The notes under the pieces: generated by a model | What the model was told of the DNA's origin: nothing | Databases searched by the model: none | Seen by the model: the letters and a program-made list of their open reading frames with translations, nothing else | Source of the DNA: Druceiella hillmani | Lineage: Eukaryota > Arthropoda > Insecta > Lepidoptera > Hepialidae | Reading direction: 5' to 3' | Assembly: GCA_039881145.1 (NCBI GenBank) | Contig: JAYKKI010000127.1 | Span: forward strand, 3,599,501 to 3,663,500 | Length of the DNA stretch: 64,000 nucleotides | Shown here: in pieces, positions 24,609 through 38,100 of the stretch | Numbering within the stretch: the stretch's first letter is position 1 | How the letters are laid out: every line of letters starts with the position of its first letter | Translations under genes and position numbers: made by a program

Positions 24609-25012
24609 TTAAATAATTTATTTGATAGATGAGTAGTCCACCCTTTTATTTTCTACTGGCTTTCTAGTTTAAGCCAATCATCTGCCAAACCATTTCCAAT
24701 TTGGTATGTATTTATTTGCATTATAAATTGTTATTTTATCACGTATTAAATACTTCAAATTAATAAATTTCTATAAATTTTCAACGTATTCATATAATTG
24801 CCTTATTAATTTATTTATTATTTAGATTTTTTTAATGAAATTGACACTTAATTATACGCACATGATTATATTAAATTCGATGCTGAATATTCACTAAAAT
24901 TTTGAAACTAATTAGATGGAATTTTAAAATAAATTTTAAATTTAAATTGGACTTAAAATATATATAATTGGGTTACAATGAGAAATAGAACAATAGACCA
25001 CTCATCTGCCAA
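24609..25012. mobile_element. MITE-like TIR element (unit B)
   Basis: Same element as 2,288-2,812. Ends are CAGATGAGTAGTCCACC-like on the left (written GATAGATGAG here) and GACCACTCATCTGCC on the right. About 120-170 bp of the interior present in A and C is missing. Confidence 0.6.
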
Positions 25013-26765
25013 AAAAGTTTTAACTTTTTTTTTTTGAATTTAATTATCTGATTGGATTTAGATTTTACCAATCATATTTATAATCAAACTCCATTCTTTT
25101 TATTACTTTATTTCCATTAACTATTTTCGTGCTAAACATTGGCATTATGCCAAAAATGCATAACTTTTAACGCACATACATAAGAACACACACAATTTAC
25201 TTAACAGTAAAATGTTTAGTACGAAATTTATATAATATATACACATATGCAGTCCTGCACTTTATCATATAACTTTCTAAGAAGAATAATATTGCGGTAC
25301 CTAATCTTCATGTGTCTATAATAATTTAAGTAGCGCACACCGAGATACCTCACCGACGAACGTTTTTTCCTGCTTAATCATTATTAATATACTAATATTA
25401 AAATGTTCGCAAAATATTCATAAGTTGTAAATTTATTAACATTCTCCGTGAATCAATCTATCTACTAATGAAAACCGGAACGTAAGTAATTATTTTGCGC
25501 GCACATAGACTTTGTTTTGTACTGAAACGGCAAGTTTTGCATGTAACTACGTCGCCTCGTCCCAGAAATTAGATAAAGATACAATATAGGATGCAACGTT
25601 ATTTACTACATTTAACAGCTTATATAACCGAAACTAATCAATGTCCATAATCAAAATATTTCATTGTTTAGCCCAAACTTCTGATAAAACAAGTTTCAAC
25701 TATACATTTTGAAAAGCCCGAGTATTGTTAAATACTAACGCCAATTATCCAATTTTATTCACACTATATTCTATGCGCGAATCAAAAATATACATAGAAA
25801 ATTGAACGTAACAGTGGCACAGTTTAAAATTGCAGCACAATTGCTATTGTGCCACTTTCGATTATCAGAGTTCCGCAGCCGAAGGGTTCAAATGTAATCT
25901 ATAATTGTTGCAATGTCGTCTGAGCGTCCATTCGAGTAAATTCCCTATGATTAAATTTTGGTTTACGATTAAAATTTCCCTACGATTTTTAGACATTTTT
26001 CTACCAGATGTATCTCAAAAACGCTATTATATAAAAAGTTGTAATTCTCTAGGCCTGGTATTTCTCATATCCTAATAATATTTCGTTTAAACAATGTTCA
26101 ATGAATAGAGGTGTACCTAGAACACTATAAAATCTATAAGTAATATATATAACCAACGTATTTTTAAAAATTCCTTGATATTGTTACGCCTTCAAAAGGC
26201 GTATTAGACTATTTACACACTGAAGAACAAAATGAATATTTGTAAATAGTTTATTTTAAGTAGCAGGTATCCCTGAATGTTCCAAATTTGAAATAAAATC
26301 TGAGTTTCTACAGAACTCTTGCGGTAGAACTTCCACTAATATTTAAACCTTTATTTAGTTTGCACTTTTTGGAACCTTATTCAATGTGTTTATATCAATT
26401 GGTCATCTTGATTTTACCTATACTTCATCTGAATGGTCAATACCCTATGTGGCACCACAACGTGGCTATTATTGTCAATTGAAATAGTTGGTCTATTGGG
26501 AAAGTAAAATGTTTACAGATACTTCATTAATCCACATACATTATTAATAAATCTTAAATCAGAAATAATGTCACTATGATGTGACACATAGTTAAAGTGC
26601 TCACATTACTTTGAGGAACTTATCTTTGCAACGATGCGCTATCATATATTGTAATTATGTTCAGCATTAACCACACCAACAGTAAAAGTATAAAGAAATT
26701 TTAAAAAATTTACAACGAAATATTGCTTCATATGGATTTAATCCGTATCTGCAATGCCCCCTTTC

Positions 26766-26796
26766 CGAAACCGAAGACGTTTCGTCTTCGGTTTCG
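26766..26796. repeat. Perfect 14-bp hairpin
   Basis: CGAAACCGAAGACG and CGTCTTCGGTTTCG are inverted across TTT. It stands alone in non-coding DNA. Confidence 0.85.
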
Positions 26797-26850
26797 TTTT
26801 GGTTGTCTATGCATATTTCAAAAACTTACGCCAGCTATTTTGCTACATTT

Positions 26851-26852
26851 AC

Positions 26853-26906
<54 letters not shown>

Positions 26907-26965
26907 TTATATATGTGTATGTATATGTATATATATATATCTATATGTATATAAATATACATATA
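26851..26965. repeat. (TA)n microsatellite
   Basis: TA alternation with ATAAAT and TGTATG interruptions; source of the Tyr-Ile rich frames here. Confidence 0.95.
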
Positions 26966-27083
26966 GCAAAATACATAATAATTGTGTAATACCTTAAAGA
27001 TTAGAGTGTTTGTCTGGAAATATTTAAAAGCAAACGTGATTTCATAATTTCATTTCGATTTCCAAAAGGCACAATTATTCAAA

Positions 27084-28028
27084 TATTGGGTTGGCTAATA
27101 AGTAAAGAGGTATCACTAATACATAATTTTTTTATTATATTTCCAAATTAAAGTTAATTAATCGTCGACGTAATAATCACCATCATTTCACACTCATGTA
27201 TCCAACACAAGATGGCTTGAAATGAAAAATCGGCCCATGAACTGTCATAAGTGGCCTTCATCAATAAAGTTTTTTCCACGTAAGGCATTGCTGAACGTCT
27301 AAACAAACTATAATCAGTGGATGCAAGGTCTGGTAAATATTGCCGGTAGGGGGTATGTATCCAATCAAAATCCAAAATTTTAAGGTTTCTGTTTAGCTAT
27401 ATGAGGGCCAGTCTACGGCTACGGCTGGTCCGGGGTAACTTCATTTGATACTCACGCACCGTATTTCATGACTTTTTCCAAGCGGTGTAAATGATTATCT
27501 ACAGTTCCGTGTCAGCACCCAAGCTCAGTTACTAGCCAGCGTGTCGTTACAAGGCTATTTTCTTCAATTAACTATTTTAACCTGTCGCTATCCAATTCCA
27601 CCGGGCGACCAAAGCGTGGTTGATTACTCAGGGAACAATCGCTGTTACGAAACTGCTGGAACCATCGTTTTACAGTAGCTTCAGATATTACTTCAATAGG
27701 CGTATTGGACTATGTATTTAAATATATTTACATGTGAAGAACAATATTAATATTTTTAAATAGTTTATTTGAAGTAGCAGGTATCCCTAAATGTTTCAAA
27801 TTGTAAATAAAATCTGATTTTCTATACAACTTTTGTGGCAGGAGTTCTAATAATATTTAATACTTTTAGTTTCCCATTTCACTCTTAGAACCATAATTTT
27901 ACGTTAGCTTCAGATATTACTTCAGGAGCTACGTGTTGGCATATGTTACGCATAGCTTTGGCAACATAGTGACCAGATTGGTACTTGTAGAGTAGAAAGT
28001 GTCTCACTTGCACCTTAATGTATTCCAT
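27084..28028 (-). mobile_element. Internally deleted mariner element (unit B)
   Basis: On the minus strand an ATG at 28,028 opens a mariner N-terminus (...VQVRHFLLYKYQSGHY...), interrupted by a nested 190-bp segment, then continues as WFQQFRNS..., a helix-turn-helix with LGC*HGTVDNHL and KYGA*VSNE (one TGA replaces the tryptophan kept in unit A). The frame then jumps to GPHIAK, and the C-terminus follows at 27,375-27,154 with YLPDLASTDYSLF, which carries the third catalytic aspartate. The middle, with the first two aspartates, is gone. At 27,085 TTGGGTTGGCTAATAAGT resembles the terminal repeat of irritans-type mariners. The deletion junction is shared with unit A. Inactive. Confidence 0.8.
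27692..27889. repeat. Nested copy of a nearby unit segment inside the mariner remnant
   Basis: This segment matches 26,185-26,360 of the same unit (and 3,975-4,140 of A), for example TTTGAAGTAGCAGGTATCC. It is flanked by 35-bp direct repeats (27,661-27,695 and 27,890-27,924) of mariner sequence containing GCTTCAGATATTACTTCA. Unit A mariner has no such insertion. Confidence 0.8.
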
Positions 28029-31000
28029 ATTTCATGCGTGTTAACAATGCAACATCTTAGTTACTACTAAACCACTGAGAATGTGCCGCACCTACGCGAT
28101 AATTCGTTCTTCCAATTTTATGCATACTTGATCTTTTATTACAATTAAAAAGTCTTAAAACAAAACGATGATTCCATGTAATACAACAGAAATGTATTTT
28201 TATTCTAATGGTGATAATCTACAAATTTACCTCGATTTACTTCATTTCAGTGTCGATTTGCTAGTTTGATAGTATATAAGAAAATTATTTAATGAACCAA
28301 AAATGTATCTGCAAACCACACACACGATCTAAAACACAAAACGAACGATGAAAAGCAAGAAATTACGAAACAACATTGACGTCGTAACCGGTGAATCTGT
28401 ACTACTCTTGTAAAGTAATAAATACATAAAAGTGTTCACGTTCTGAAAGTTCAAGAATTATCCTGCAAAGTAGTCAGTCAAACATTCTTTAAGTCGCTAA
28501 CTCTTGAATGCGATATTTTTGATTACATTCATAACGTATTCAGCACGGAGTTTTCAGTTTTTGAGGCGGCATACCTCAAAAGGAAAACAGAAACCTTATA
28601 AGATCACTCACGAGGTCCTCTCTCTGCTGTTTTCCGTCGTTACAGCCGTTTTCTGGAAAAAAAAATCCCTTGACTTAAAAACTTGAAATTCGACGTTATT
28701 AAAGCATTATATTAACTCGCATATATCTCAATAGATTAAGCTCAAAAACATTTAGATGAAAAATTGAGGACAGCAAATAAAGTACTAAAAAAAGTGTAAA
28801 ATTCCATATATAGTATGATATTTCATCTAAAAGGGTAGTCATAACGGTTTCACAATATCTTTTTCCATTATCTTAGGTAGTATCTTTTCAGAAATGTAGG
28901 TAAAAATATGCAACTTAAAATTATGGAAAGCAAGATTTTTAGATCGCTGCACAAAGCTTGTAGAAAAACTATTACTATGGTTTTAGATGGTATAGTTTTA
29001 ATTATTTTCCATAGTGTCCCTCACTACTTAATTATTTTGGGTATTTTTAAATATTTATTGCGCAAGGAATTCTATTTTAATGACGTCTTGTGACAAAGAA
29101 ATTGCACTTTAAACCAAGTACGGGAATTTCGATGGGCAAGGACGACCCTTTTTTTTAAATCGTGTGTCGCGGTCTTTAGGTTCAAATTATTTTTAGGTAT
29201 GCTATTGTGATTGTCATTTATCTAATATTAGATTAGCAAAAATAGGCCGTAGTAACTAACTCAAAGTGTCGAAGTATTAATAAATTCATAGCTTAAAAAA
29301 CTAAAAAAGTTAACGCTTTTCAAAATACTACACTGCAAGCCAAAAAATAATTGTAATATGTCAGTGTTCTCTGGAAATCTAACTGAAGTATCAATTAAGT
29401 ATTTTCAGTCACTTAATATTAATTTGGGAACTTAAATCAATTATTTTTTAGCAAAAGCGCCCCAAATTTTATATTCGAATATTATATACATTAACAAACA
29501 TGGCTTACACTAAACTCCTTACTGTATAGTTTCTTTTTTTTGTTTTTTTTTGTTATCTCGCCAGAGGATGCTGTAACATTTTGTTGCAAATGAATGCTTC
29601 CATTTTTCTCCAAAACCGTTTGACTAATTTAGATACGGTGTCGGTAAAAAGTTTTAAATTTAGCAAAAGATTATTATTCAGGTGTTATGTTGTCAACTTG
29701 TTAGGGGGTGTTGCAATAAACATTTTTGATTGGTCTAGATTAACTTTGTGGCCATGTTAATCGAAAAAGTATAAAATAAAGATAAAAGTTAAAAAATTGT
29801 AAAAACCCACTACGGATGAAGTCGTTGTAATGAAAAAATGATTAAATAATTTTTTTGAACCACACTGCTATACCCTGTCTATACCTAAAACTTTGCAGTT
29901 TTATCAGTTCCTGACTAATTTGAATTCTTTTAGGTGCGCCAATAGCTTTTCTATGCTGCTGCAATGCAATTGATATTGGGAATGGAAATGGCAATGGCAG
30001 CCCTGACGGATTTTCTTGGGTTTGGAATTATATTAATAGGTTCTTACTTTCTTTTAGTCACGCGGGGGGGGGGGGCAAAAAAGGAATTTAATCATTTTCC
30101 AATTACAACGACTACATCCGTCGTGGATTTTTTTCAAAATGTTTCATTTTGCTTTTTTACCTTAATCCATAGCTCGGAAAGATATTTTTTGGTTTATCAG
30201 TACTTTTTTAATATTATTACATTTATTCTGTGAGAAGTAGAAACTACTGTTTACCAATAAATCCTCTGAAATGTAAATACTTAGTACTTCTTTGTACCTA
30301 TCCGACGGTAATTATAAAGGTTTGATGCTGTGGAGAAATGGATTACTTAGTACCATAAAAATTATTCAACGAAATTAAAAATGTGATAAATTTTGTGATT
30401 TTAATAAATTTATGTGAAATAAATAAAAGTCCTTCACGAGAAGGTCGTTTACCCTTAACGGTACTTTATAAAATATGTACAGTTAAAAATATTATATTGA
30501 CTCGTGTGTTTGGCCCTAATGCCCTCACGCAAATAACAAAAAGAGACAGATAAAAATATATTTAATGACGATAAGGGCCAATTGAGAAATTATTTTATGG
30601 TGAGCTGAAAATTATATCGTAATTTTGATCAATGTCCTCAGTTACATTTAGCCTTATCATGATCTGTTGATTATAAATTATACGTTTTATGACTGCAAAT
30701 TTTATTGGCCAATTACGTCGTAGACGACACTTGTATATTTTTGAGATCAAATATAAGACGTTATTGCGCCGTTATATGTGGCACACATATAACGGCGCAC
30801 ACATATAACATATATCACCTAAATTACAAATATATTAAAACATTTTTTTAAAATTGCACTGAATTCGTGTAAAAAACTATTTTCACAAGTTATCAAACTA
30901 TTACATTTTTATTTTATTTGTACTTATAAAACAAAAATTTGTGCTATATTCATTTAAGGGTCAATCCGTAAAAGTCAGCGTCATTAGATCACAACGCTCA

Positions 31001-31196
31001 TATTTAACACATTTAAATTCACGTATCGCCAAATTGTTTCCGATGACGCCGTATGATATAAAATGATTTTAATATGCCGAAATTAGATTCTTATTAGAGT
31101 ATAACAATTTCCGATTATTCTTTAATTACATTATGTCGAACAATAGGTTCCACATGGTTTGGGTAAGTAAATTGGCGATTTAAAGTCGTCGCCGTA
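28029..31196. other. Gene-free unit sequence with dispersed repeat pieces
   Basis: 28,090-29,520 matches 6,415-7,860 of A. 28,570-28,740 resembles a common dispersed insect repeat (CCTCAAAAGGAAAAC... then CTTGAAATTCG), also at 48,555-48,660. 29,530-30,960 is B-specific, with TTTCTCCAAAACCG near 29,610 of similar style and a G12 run at 30,064. From 31,000 the sequence matches A again. Short frames such as 29,964-30,233 have no support. Confidence 0.5.
30766..30798. repeat. Perfect 15-bp hairpin
   Basis: GCGCCGTTATATGTG and CACATATAACGGCGC are inverted across GCA. It lies in B-specific DNA without a gene. Confidence 0.85.
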
Positions 31197-31500
31197 ACCA
31201 TCCCGAGCGGCAATGTGCGTTCTTGTTCATAATATTTTACTTAACTTTTGATGACGATTCGGACACACAAGAACTTCCACAGTTCAGTACATAAAAAGTT
31301 ATAAATGAATTCGTCTTTATCTCTAAACTTTCCCAGCGTCCTGTCCCAATAGCGAGCGCTGACAGCCCCAAATGTAATCAAGTGTCCACACGGAATGCGT
31401 TACGCAGCCGTGCCGGAGGTCAAACTAAGGGCGCGAGGGAATGACAGAAATGGAATTTGAGTGACGTTTTTTGGGTTTCACAATTATAGGGGAATTCGTG
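31197..31500. other. GC-richer conserved block (unit B)
   Basis: Counterpart of 9,110-9,400, with an extra 30 bases or so near 31,295. Conservation is good, but no coding frame is kept. Confidence 0.45.
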
Positions 31501-31561
31501 TAGTTGTACGGACAACTGAAATAACCACCATCATCGAAACTCTGTTCAATATCCCCGTATA

Positions 31562-31640
<79 letters not shown>
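31562..31640. repeat. (TA)n microsatellite
   Basis: Nearly pure TA run at the same place as the tract in A (9,484). Confidence 0.95.
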
Positions 31641-31643
<3 letters not shown>

Positions 31644-32748
31644 GACATATACGTCATTCATCATTTATTACTGTCCGGGGGAGCGCGCAACGATAGCGCA
31701 GCAGAATCTGGTTTGTCTTACGTACATGGCAATATATCGACATGTATGTCGATATGAGTATTATAAACTTTGCCAAATAGCAAAATATTCAGCAATGTGG
31801 GTAATAGAAGTCAAATGGAAGTTGATTCGGTAATGAAATGAAAGTTACTCGCATACCAACTGTTCTATATCAATATTAAATATCCAATATTTATACTATA
31901 ATACTTTACTTCAGGAACGCAAATTTACTACTAACTATAATTTCCACTATTAAAAAGGAAATAAAAATTAAACACATCGTATTGATCATCACTTGAATAC
32001 GAACTAAAATTAACGTCAATAGTATAAACATACCCAGAGTATTCTCAATTCTTCTCTAGATCGAGAATATATTACCAATGTAATAATTTATCTCATTTAA
32101 ATAAGAATATTTACTCACTGATTGTAGAACTTCTAGTTACCAACTAGAATTTCAACAATTACTCTGTGTCGATGTAAAGTGTTTAGTCCCTGGAATTCCT
32201 TTTTAAAACTGTAGTTGACATCTTCAATAAAAGTCCTTATCGATTGTATTTAACCATCAAAAATTCAATTCCCGTCAACACCGACGAGGCTTTCATTCAT
32301 CATAACCGTTTTTTCCATCCATCAAAAAAGTACTCTCGACTATTAGTATTTTTTCCCATCTACAGAGTGACGAAACTACTTGTAGGTACCATATACAAAT
32401 ATATAATAAGAGAAGTATACAATCTAGACGTTGTCCTGCCCAATTTACTCTTTGAAATATTCAGTTATCGTATTGCCGGATTCATCATGATCCATTTTAG
32501 ATATTGGATACACAAGCATTTCGCAGCACTTTATTGCCTAGATTTGTTTTGTTATTTCATTATGCTGAAGCTTGTTTCCGTTATAATTGTTCATGTATAA
32601 TTATTGTACGAGCTAGGACTTACGGAAAACATATAAATTCAAAATCCATGCAGACGACATGCTATTCCAATCCTCGTATTTCTCTCATCGACTGACCTCA
32701 TCTTCGACCGTATTTACCATCTCTTACACACATATCGTGAAGGTACCG

Positions 32749-32937
32749 TCACGTAGGTACCGTCGTATTTAGACTCGAGTTATTAACGGGGAACACAGCG
32801 GTGCTATCAAACGGTCGCAATATTCAAATTACCAATGTAAGTGAATTACATTGGTAATTTGAATATTGCGACCGTTTGGTAGCACCGCCGTGTTCCCTGT
32901 TAGTAACTCGAGTCTAAATACGACGGTACCTACGTGA
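32749..32937. repeat. Near-perfect palindrome, 92-bp arms, 5-base loop
   Basis: The left arm (32,749-32,840) and right arm (32,846-32,937) are inverted copies around GTGAA, differing at four positions, all transitions. In RNA read from the plus strand three of these would be G-U pairs and one an A-C mismatch, giving an almost unbroken 92-bp stem. It is either a fold-back/MITE element or the source of a long hairpin RNA. It lies in B-specific DNA. Confidence 0.9.
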
Positions 32938-33211
32938 AAATACCAGTTACTTGTGACTCCCTTTTCGATTAATGACCGTGATGTCATTTGACGATTATTG
33001 TTTTTCCTTTGCCCAATACTATCGCACGTCAAAAACTTCTGATATCTAAAAAGCAGTAACTTTCAATGGAAATATGTAAAATAATTTTTAAAAAATTATA
33101 CGTGAGCTATTTGGTCGCTGATTACAATTTTAATAGAAACACTTCATTTATACTCAGCTTGATGACCAAAATCACATGTATGAATAATAGACACGTCCTT
33201 TACAGAATATG

Positions 33212-33217
33212 TATTTA

Positions 33218-33292
<75 letters not shown>
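33212..33292. repeat. (TA)n microsatellite
   Basis: TA run after ATATGTG. Confidence 0.95.
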
Positions 33293-33529
33293 GCATTTTA
33301 TACATTTAGATTATCAAATTACAATCAATAATTAGATAAAGGAAATAAAAATTATAGACGTATTTTCTAAGAACATATCAAGTAAAATCTTTGCCTGGTG
33401 TTCATAAGACAGTAAAATTAAATTCATTTTATATAACGTTACACCCAAATCCTTTGATTACCTACAGTAAATATACTCGTAAATTCTAAACCGTTAGTTA
33501 AATTTAAAACGTGGATGTGAAAAATTTAC

Positions 33530-34090
33530 ATCCCTCTAAATACACGCCTGATCCAACGGAATGAGCGGCACATTCGAAGGTCAGAAAGCGGACTCATAAC
33601 GCACTCCACAAATTAGAGCTATCATCCAACCTTGAGCGTAAAAATCCGCACGTGGCTCTCAAAACACACGAATCCGAAGCGAACCGCGTATGAAAGACGC
33701 GCAATCGGAGCATTCACGGGCCGTGAAAAACGTCCCATTAGCTCGCTCGTAGCGCCTCGTGAATATCCACACATGTTTTACCAAGTAACACGACATTGCA
33801 CTTAGAACGATATGCTAACAGAAACACATGAATTAAGAGACCCTTATTACGAAGGACTTCAATGAACGCGCCGATTTGATCGTTGGTAATGGACCTCGAG
33901 GCAGAATAATATTGCGCCGTACAACTCAGACCGACAACATCAGACCGAGTGCGATGAAATTACGCATTACGTTGTGAAGGTTCGTTATTGGAATGAGTCG
34001 AATGACGATGGGACGAGAGATAGAAATACGAAATGAACAGTTATAGAAATGGATAGGAGCACTTTAGTGTCCAGAACGGAGGACAAAATG
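33530..34090. other. GC-richer island without a gene
   Basis: About 560 bases with many CG dinucleotides (ACGGGCCGTGAAAAACG, GAAGCGAACCGCG and others) in an AT-rich setting, with no open frame of 60 codons on either strand. Not matched elsewhere in the window. It could be a relic of a transposon or regulatory DNA. Confidence 0.4.
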
Positions 34091-35110
34091 TGATACTGCT
34101 GATGCCGAATTAGATATCTCGCTTAGTTCAGTTGTAGTTGCAGCTTTATATTATATTGATAAATATAGCTAACTAACTTACTTCGTTTTACATTTTCGCT
34201 TTAATTTTGCCCTCTTTAGAGTTTCATACCAAAAATATATGAACGCTTATAGAGTCTTCTGATTTCTTTTTACCTAGCATTTTTATCGGATATAATTTAA
34301 CAGAGAAATTTGATAGTTTACATAGGTAATCATAAGAACTATCGGTCCAGTTATAGATAGACGTTACGTACAAAAAGTATTTTGGGAGTTGATTAGGGAG
34401 TTTTATTGGGAGGAACAATTTTGCAAGTATTGAAAAATCTTTAATAATATTGTTTAATATCTTTGGGTGCTGAGTAAAAAAATTTGAAATGTAATTTCTA
34501 TAACACATAATTGTTTCCCAATGCATTTTTTCTTACAAAAATTTGTTAAAATTATCTTACAACATTTCTAACATAATTTTGAAAATTATCGATCAAAAAA
34601 ATTGTAATAAGTCTTGAACATAAAGGACAATATCTACATAACGAAAAATTATATAAATTTTTTTATTATATATTTTTCTTACTTATAAATTTTTACAGCA
34701 TATTCAACTGTAATAGAATTGAATGGTGTTAAAAAAAACATGTCATATAATATTTTGCCTCTAAGAGTTTTTTTGTAAATCTAACTCAATAAGGAAATGA
34801 AAAATTAAAATGCCGACAAAAACAATAATGATGTTACAAATAAATGACATTACTTATTCAAACAATGACTTTTAGAGACATCGCTAAGTAATGTATGAAC
34901 CTTTTCCCCACTTGAGAAAACCGATATACATATAAACTTTCAACTTCCTCGGATCCTTTACTCTATGCCAATCACAGAACAGAAACTCATTATGCGTAAA
35001 AATTTGCAGTAGTTTTAATATAAGAAAACAAAACCAATGGCCGTAGCGTGAATTTCATAGATTTTGCCTATGCATTTTACACTGCAAAAAAGAAAGAATA
35101 ATGAGAAAGT

Positions 35111-38100
35111 CTCTGATAAAGTCTCTTCGACTTATATTTGTTTCGCTCATTATTTAATTTTTTACGTGATAAACGAAATAAAAACTCAAGTTATCTAAAG
35201 ATTGAATATAATCATTTTTTCGGTCCGAATAATTCTACAAGAATTTAGTCATTGCATACACACTGCCAACAAACAACAGGAAATAATGCGTCTTAAATAA
35301 TAGAAGATATATTTTACTAATTACTCATGCATATTAAAATAGCTGTCTCAGTAAGAAGGCGAAGTTATTAGTTGCCAATAATATTAATATGATGAACATA
35401 ACATAGGCAATTAGTGTATTGATTTACAAAGTTGAATAATTGAACATATGACAATACTACACAGTTGAATACGTAACAGGATCAACTGTGTATAATATAA
35501 TATTGAATATATGGTTTTCAAGCTATTATCATAACTTAATACTTCGCTTCGATTGAATATTTGGGATAAAACAGTTTTATGTGTTTCAATGATCTACATG
35601 TTCATTACATAGGCATAATGACAGAGGTAATTAAGTTACTAATTTTATTAATGTGGAAAAAAATTATTTCTGTAGTTTGCTTTAGATAGATACTTGAATG
35701 ATATGATTACAATTGCTTATTGAAATTTCGTTTTTTATTCAAACACCGATCTGAATAATTTAACAAAATTCGCTTCTCAGTGATAATGAAAATATTTAAA
35801 TGAAATGAATTAATCCTTTTTGAACGTATTAGTCTGTTCGATTGTTTATTATTGTAAACAAAACTGCTCCATTCCTTTGGATATTTGCTTAGTACTTTGG
35901 TTAATTGACAATTGATTAAATGGTCGTACAACTATGACTATGTTTTTGTTTATTGTTTTGAAATAATTGTGGAACAAGGCAACGGAGACTATGATTTATT
36001 TGATTTCGAATTCATACAGTGAGATGTAATTTTCATTATTCATTTAGATACCGTTGTAGTTAAATATCTAGAATGTAATTTAGAAATCTTCAATTTCTTA
36101 GTTTTAATGTTTGTCTAATTTATTTTTCGAATTGTAACTTGATATTATATTACATGATCATGTAATAATGCGTAATTGTTTAATAGAATTTAACATATTT
36201 TTAGATACTTACAGGTGTGAATTATTCTGTAAACTTCAATTCCTATTGTATGGCGAATCAAATTTTTAAATTCATTGTCGCCATAATAAGAACAAATAAG
36301 ATGCATTAAAATGGTTTTTGAAAGTTTTGCAGGTAAAGAAAAGGAAAATAGTATGACACATTCTGATGACAAGAAATATTACATGACCTTCTATTCTATT
36401 CTGGCGTTTAGTTAAGTTAGTTTAGTTTTTAACTAAAGACACGTCAACGAAGCAATAGGTATTCGTCGTTTATCAAACTTTATGACCGAGAGAAATAATA
36501 TGTTTAGTTTCTTTTTAGACTTACCAAAATTTTAATATAAATGGCAGATTCATAAAGATTTCTTGTTATAACCTGAGGTCAAAGTTTGAGAAATTAAAAA
36601 TATTTTCTTAATTCTCTTTCACCATAATTCAAATCCACGCTGATGATATACTGAACCTAAAACATAAGTACAGTTAATGTCTCGTCATGAGACGTCAGTC
36701 GCCAAATTTAAGTGGGTTTTATTTAGTCAAATTGCTATACTGGATAAGCATAAAGAATATGCCTTTCATTGTCACTGTCTCTTCCGTGTTTAATGTTACA
36801 TTTCATTAGAGTCAGTACTGATAAGCTCTTGAATAGCTTTAATAAAAATTATGAAAAACAGTTAGTCCTTCTATTACTTCATATTTACTTTTCATTTTGT
36901 AAACCAAAATTTTTCATAAATTTGAATTTAATTTGATTTAATGAAAATAAAAATTCAATTATGTTAACAATTATGTTATATTTAAGCCAAATGCAAAAAA
37001 AAAAATTTAATTGCACCCATTCAACGATAATGCTTCAATAAATAAATGCGTAAAAGTCAAAAGAAAATATCTTACTGTCGTTCTGAAATCACTTATTAGA
37101 TTTCAAAGAACTGATTCGAGAAAATTTAATTGAATTTCATAAATGTCATTACACACGCACGTTATACTTAATTTTACTGCCATTTTGGTAAATTTTTAAT
37201 TATTACTTTAAAATGGACTAATCTTGAATCAATAGTAGGAAACAAATACAGCAGATGTAATTAATAAGAATAGTCTAGCTCTTTTAAAACTATCTTGCTT
37301 GCGTATAACAAAATATCAATTTTTTAGATTAAAAGTTATCATTTAACTACATTTTTTTTCACAGGTAATACAAAAGATACAACAATAACATTTAGAAAAA
37401 CACAAGCAATAGCAAATGTGTTACAAACTTGTGAGTCGAATACGCTGCTTCTACAGCTCTAAATTTATCAAATTGGGAGTGGATAGATCCAACAAAACCT
37501 TCTCCTTTTTAATAACCTTCTCCTATTGCATATATATTGCGAACAATATTAGATAGAATATATTAATTTATATGAAAGTATTTTTTTCTATAAAATAATA
37601 GCGTTTCATAATTTAACTGGTGCTTGTGATACCTTCAAATTACATAAGTAGTGAGTTGAGAATTTAAACTGCTGTATAATTATAAATTGAGGTAAATATT
37701 CTATTCAAAATGACATTTTACATTTTATTCATAACATTTATTGTCTTACGTTTTTTAGATTTGAGTGTTTTAAAAGCTAAAACTCTAAAAGTTATCCCCC
37801 CCCCCTAATACGGTAGTTTTTTATGTAATTATATGCTCTGTATGCAAACCGCAGAATTATATGTAAAAACATAATGAAATCAATGATTTAATATCGACTT
37901 TATCTCACTTTCAAAGAAAATGCAATTAATATTTAAAAAGTTCGTTAGATTATAAGGTAGTTATTTTAAATAATTCTTTGACGACTTGCAACTTGGCGAC
38001 TAAACTCTATCTGTTATGTTTACTGCAATTTATATTTTAATTAGAAATCGTATATTGTTCAGGAACAGATTTTACGAATACCAAATTTATATATTAACCA

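Larger units (their letters stand above)
25013..27083. other. Gene-free unit sequence
   Basis: 25,200-26,640 matches 2,890-4,590 of unit A. From about 26,650 to 27,083 it is B-specific, with the hairpin at 26,766 and a (TA)n tract. No gene recognised. Confidence 0.55.
31641..35110. other. Unit sequence with a B-specific insertion
   Basis: 31,675-32,500 matches 9,690-10,500, and 34,975-35,110 matches 10,865-10,970. Between them lies about 2.4 kb not seen in A, holding the palindrome, a (TA)n tract and a GC-richer island. No gene recognised. Confidence 0.5.

Noticed and set aside
28908..29093. 61-codon frame resembling sequence in units A and C
   Set aside because: The DNA is shared, but the frame is broken at 7,080 and 62,010; it is part of a dispersed repeat.
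32829..33032. 67-codon minus frame
   Set aside because: It begins inside the palindrome and depends on it; there is no independent support.
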